This document shows positions 63,203-64,000 of a DNA stretch of 64,000 nt, one piece after another. Under the pieces are notes generated by a model. That model worked only from the letters and a program-made list of their open reading frames with translations. It did no database searches and was not told the DNA's origin. The stretch comes from Roseisalinus antarcticus (GTDB lineage: Bacteria > Pseudomonadota > Alphaproteobacteria > Rhodobacterales > Rhodobacteraceae), in NCBI RefSeq assembly GCF_900172355.1, contig NZ_FWFZ01000005.1, forward strand, positions 1 through 64,000. The letters are read 5' to 3'. Position numbers and translations under genes: made by a program. Numbering within the stretch: position 1 is the stretch's first letter; each line of letters starts with the position of its first letter.

Positions 63203-63287
63203 GTGTCGCATCCCCTTTTGCCATTGGGGTCAGTCAGAATATCTGGTTCCATACCCCAAGACCTAGGGCTTTCGAGGAGACATTGCC

Positions 63288-64000
<713 letters not shown>

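Overview
The window is high-GC alphaproteobacterial DNA and almost certainly belongs to the order Rhodobacterales (Rhodobacteraceae or Roseobacter group). The main evidence is the compact block murA - DUF2948 - hisD - UPF0262 - low-molecular-weight phosphatase - GNAT - infA - maf - RNase E/G - yacG, in which neighbouring genes overlap by ATGA. DUF1523, DUF1285 and DUF4399 proteins, a choline-sulfate/choline betaine locus and an RTX protein end fit the same group. No rRNA operon, CRISPR array or prophage structural gene was seen.

Layout. (1) 1-352 is the 3' end of an RTX calcium-binding protein gene. (2) 438-9538 is an island of about 8.8 kb inserted in tRNA-Phe. An intact tRNA-Phe lies at the right end (9464-9538), and a 48-nt 3' fragment of the same gene lies at the left end (659-706). 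Both sit inside about 265-bp direct repeats. The island holds a tyrosine recombinase gene cut at its 5' end by an IS21-type istB remnant. Its cargo is an ATP-grasp enzyme, a solitary ectoine synthase (EctC), a zinc-ribbon metallopeptidase, a hypothetical protein, an XRE/ribbon-helix-helix-like regulator and a DUF6880 protein. (3) 9616-16698 is the conserved housekeeping block on the minus strand, followed by tRNA-Thr. (4) 17134-20712 carries a glutamine-synthetase-family ligase with an iron alcohol dehydrogenase (probably amine or amino-alcohol use) and a DedA membrane protein. (5) 20941-29423 is an osmoprotectant locus: the choline ABC transporter choVWX diverges from betI-betC-(DUF6980)-betB-betA across a palindromic BetI-type operator. 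(6) 29502-41935 is metabolic and regulatory: a GGDEF-EAL protein, a LacI repressor with an alpha-glucosidase and two operators, a uronate dehydrogenase, a two-component pair, and an AraC regulator with deoC and a two-domain ALDH16-like dehydrogenase. (7) 42682-50326 is a minus-strand operon of poorly described proteins built around an AAA+ ATPase and a long coiled-coil protein, with several membrane proteins. One lower-GC gene has been inserted in it. This is the best candidate for an undescribed system. (8) 50492-64000 holds a cupin, a LysR regulator, a creatinase, an alpha/beta hydrolase, a succinate-semialdehyde dehydrogenase, a TrkA/TrkH-type potassium uptake pair, an ECF sigma factor with a von Willebrand A protein, a truncated YafY-like regulator, a VOC protein, a hydroxypyruvate isomerase-like protein, a DUF1285 protein and the start of a MoxR ATPase gene.

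How the genes work together. The bet and cho genes import choline and turn choline-O-sulfate or choline into glycine betaine. EctC on the island and the potassium uptake pair also bear on osmotic stress. Creatinase and the glutamine-synthetase/alcohol-dehydrogenase pair point to use of small organic nitrogen compounds. Gene starts were moved from the longest open frame where a Shine-Dalgarno site, a stop-start overlap or family length supported it. Family names come from reading the protein sequences; no database search was run.
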